Of a stretch of 7,642 bases of DNA, positions 7,086 to 7,642 are shown in pieces (position 1 is the first letter of the stretch; every line of letters begins with the position of its first letter). The notes under the pieces were generated by a model that saw only the letters and a list, made by a program, of their open reading frames with translations, was not told where the DNA came from and ran no database searches. The stretch lies in NCBI GenBank assembly GCA_028290165.1, contig JAQGKJ010000745.1, forward strand, positions 1 to 7,642, read 5' to 3'. Source of the DNA: Bradyrhizobium sp. (GTDB lineage Bacteria > Pseudomonadota > Alphaproteobacteria > Rhizobiales > Xanthobacteraceae). The position numbers and the translations under genes were made by a program.

Positions 7086-7642
7086 ATGGGCCGCCACAGT
7101 ACCGCGCACCATTTCCTCGAAGCTCTGGTCGATCTCGGCGTGGACTACATCTTTGCCAATCTCGGCACCGACCACGTGTCGCTGATCGAGGAGATGGCGC
7201 GCTGGGACAAGGAAGGCCGCAAATATCCCGACGTGATCCTGTGCCCGCACGAGGTGGTCGCCGTCCATATGGCCGGCGGCTATGCGCTGGCGACCGGACG
7301 CGGCCAGGCGGTCCTGGTGCATGTCGATGCCGGTACCGCGAACGCCGCGATGGCGATCCAGAACCTGTTTCGCTATCGCCTGCCGGTGATGCTATTCGCC
7401 GGACGCGCACCCTATACTTTGCACGGCGAACTACCGGGCTCGCGCGACACCTATGTGCATTTTGTGCAGGATCCGTTCGATATCGCCAGCATCGTCAGGC
7501 CCTACGTCAAATGGGAATATTCGCTGCCCTCGGGAATCGTGGTGAAGGAGGCGCTGGCCCGCGCCCATGCGTTCGCGCAGAGCGATCCGCCCGGTCCGGT
7601 CTACATGATGCTGCCGCGCGAGACGCTGGCGGAGGAATGGGA
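7086..7642 (+). CDS. Thiamine-diphosphate-dependent enzyme, N-terminal part (acetolactate synthase-like)
   Basis: Incomplete: 185 codons are visible and the frame is open at the right edge; full-length relatives have about 550-600 residues. The visible part is the pyrimidine-binding (N-terminal) domain of the acetolactate synthase/benzoylformate decarboxylase superfamily. CPHEVVAVHMAGGYALATG (53-71) contains E56, the glutamate that activates the thiamine ring. The segment at 81-100 ending in FRYRLP is the helix-strand transition where most relatives read N-x-x-x-x-x-P. PGPVYMMLPRE (169-179) closes the domain. FANLGTDHVSLIE (23-35) stands where acetolactate synthases usually have FGVPG. ATG lies 3 bp after the FAH stop codon, and GGAAAG (7071-7076) is inside the end of the upstream gene, so translation is probably coupled. 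Likely reaction: decarboxylation or carboligation of a 2-oxo acid. The cofactor-binding C-terminal domain with its GDG motif is outside the window, so activity cannot be confirmed. Confidence 0.88.
   Translation, partial: MGRHSTAHHFLEALVDLGVDYIFANLGTDHVSLIEEMARWDKEGRKYPDVILCPHEVVAVHMAGGYALATGRGQAVLVHVDAGTANAAMAIQNLFRYRLPVMLFAGRAPYTLHGELPGSRDTYVHFVQDPFDIASIVRPYVKWEYSLPSGIVVKEALARAHAFAQSDPPGPVYMMLPRETLAEEW

Noticed and set aside
1..7642. Searched for tRNA or rRNA genes, CRISPR arrays, insertion-sequence ends, attachment sites and phage genes.
   Set aside because: None seen. Almost the whole window is taken up by coding sequence of ordinary chromosomal type.

Overview
The window reads like a chromosomal segment of a GC-rich alphaproteobacterium. 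A Bradyrhizobium/Rhodopseudomonas-type genome is the best guess, from base composition, codon use and the style of the proteins; no marker gene proves it. It holds two transcription units that diverge from an intergenic region of about 340 bp. Every gene has recognisable homologous families, and no RNA gene, insertion sequence, CRISPR array or integration site was seen.

Left half (1-3481, minus strand): one very long gene that runs off the left edge. It encodes a soluble cyclic-di-GMP signalling protein built from five tandem GAF domains, then a GGDEF domain with intact signature and inhibitory site, then the start of an EAL domain. The five GAF units repeat with an almost exact period of 182 residues (546 bp). 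The fifth unit carries the strangest feature of the window. Between two 4-base homopolymers (about 960-1012) the open frame encodes a sequence unlike the other units, while the conserved unit motif sits in the next frame. This looks like a pair of compensating single-base shifts.

Middle (3482-3820): divergent intergenic region with a few short dyads and no convincing gene.

Right half (3821-7642, plus strand): four tightly packed genes, spaced 31, 12 and 3 bp, that look like one catabolic operon. They encode an Ldh2-family NAD(P)-dependent 2-hydroxyacid/2-oxoacid (or imine) oxidoreductase, an NtaA/SnaA/DszA-type FMN-dependent monooxygenase, a fumarylacetoacetate-hydrolase-family protein, and the N-terminal part of a thiamine-diphosphate enzyme cut by the right edge. 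An oxygenase followed by a C-C hydrolase, a ThDP enzyme and a 2-oxoacid dehydrogenase suggests stepwise breakdown of an organic compound to 2-oxoacids. The substrate cannot be read from the sequence.
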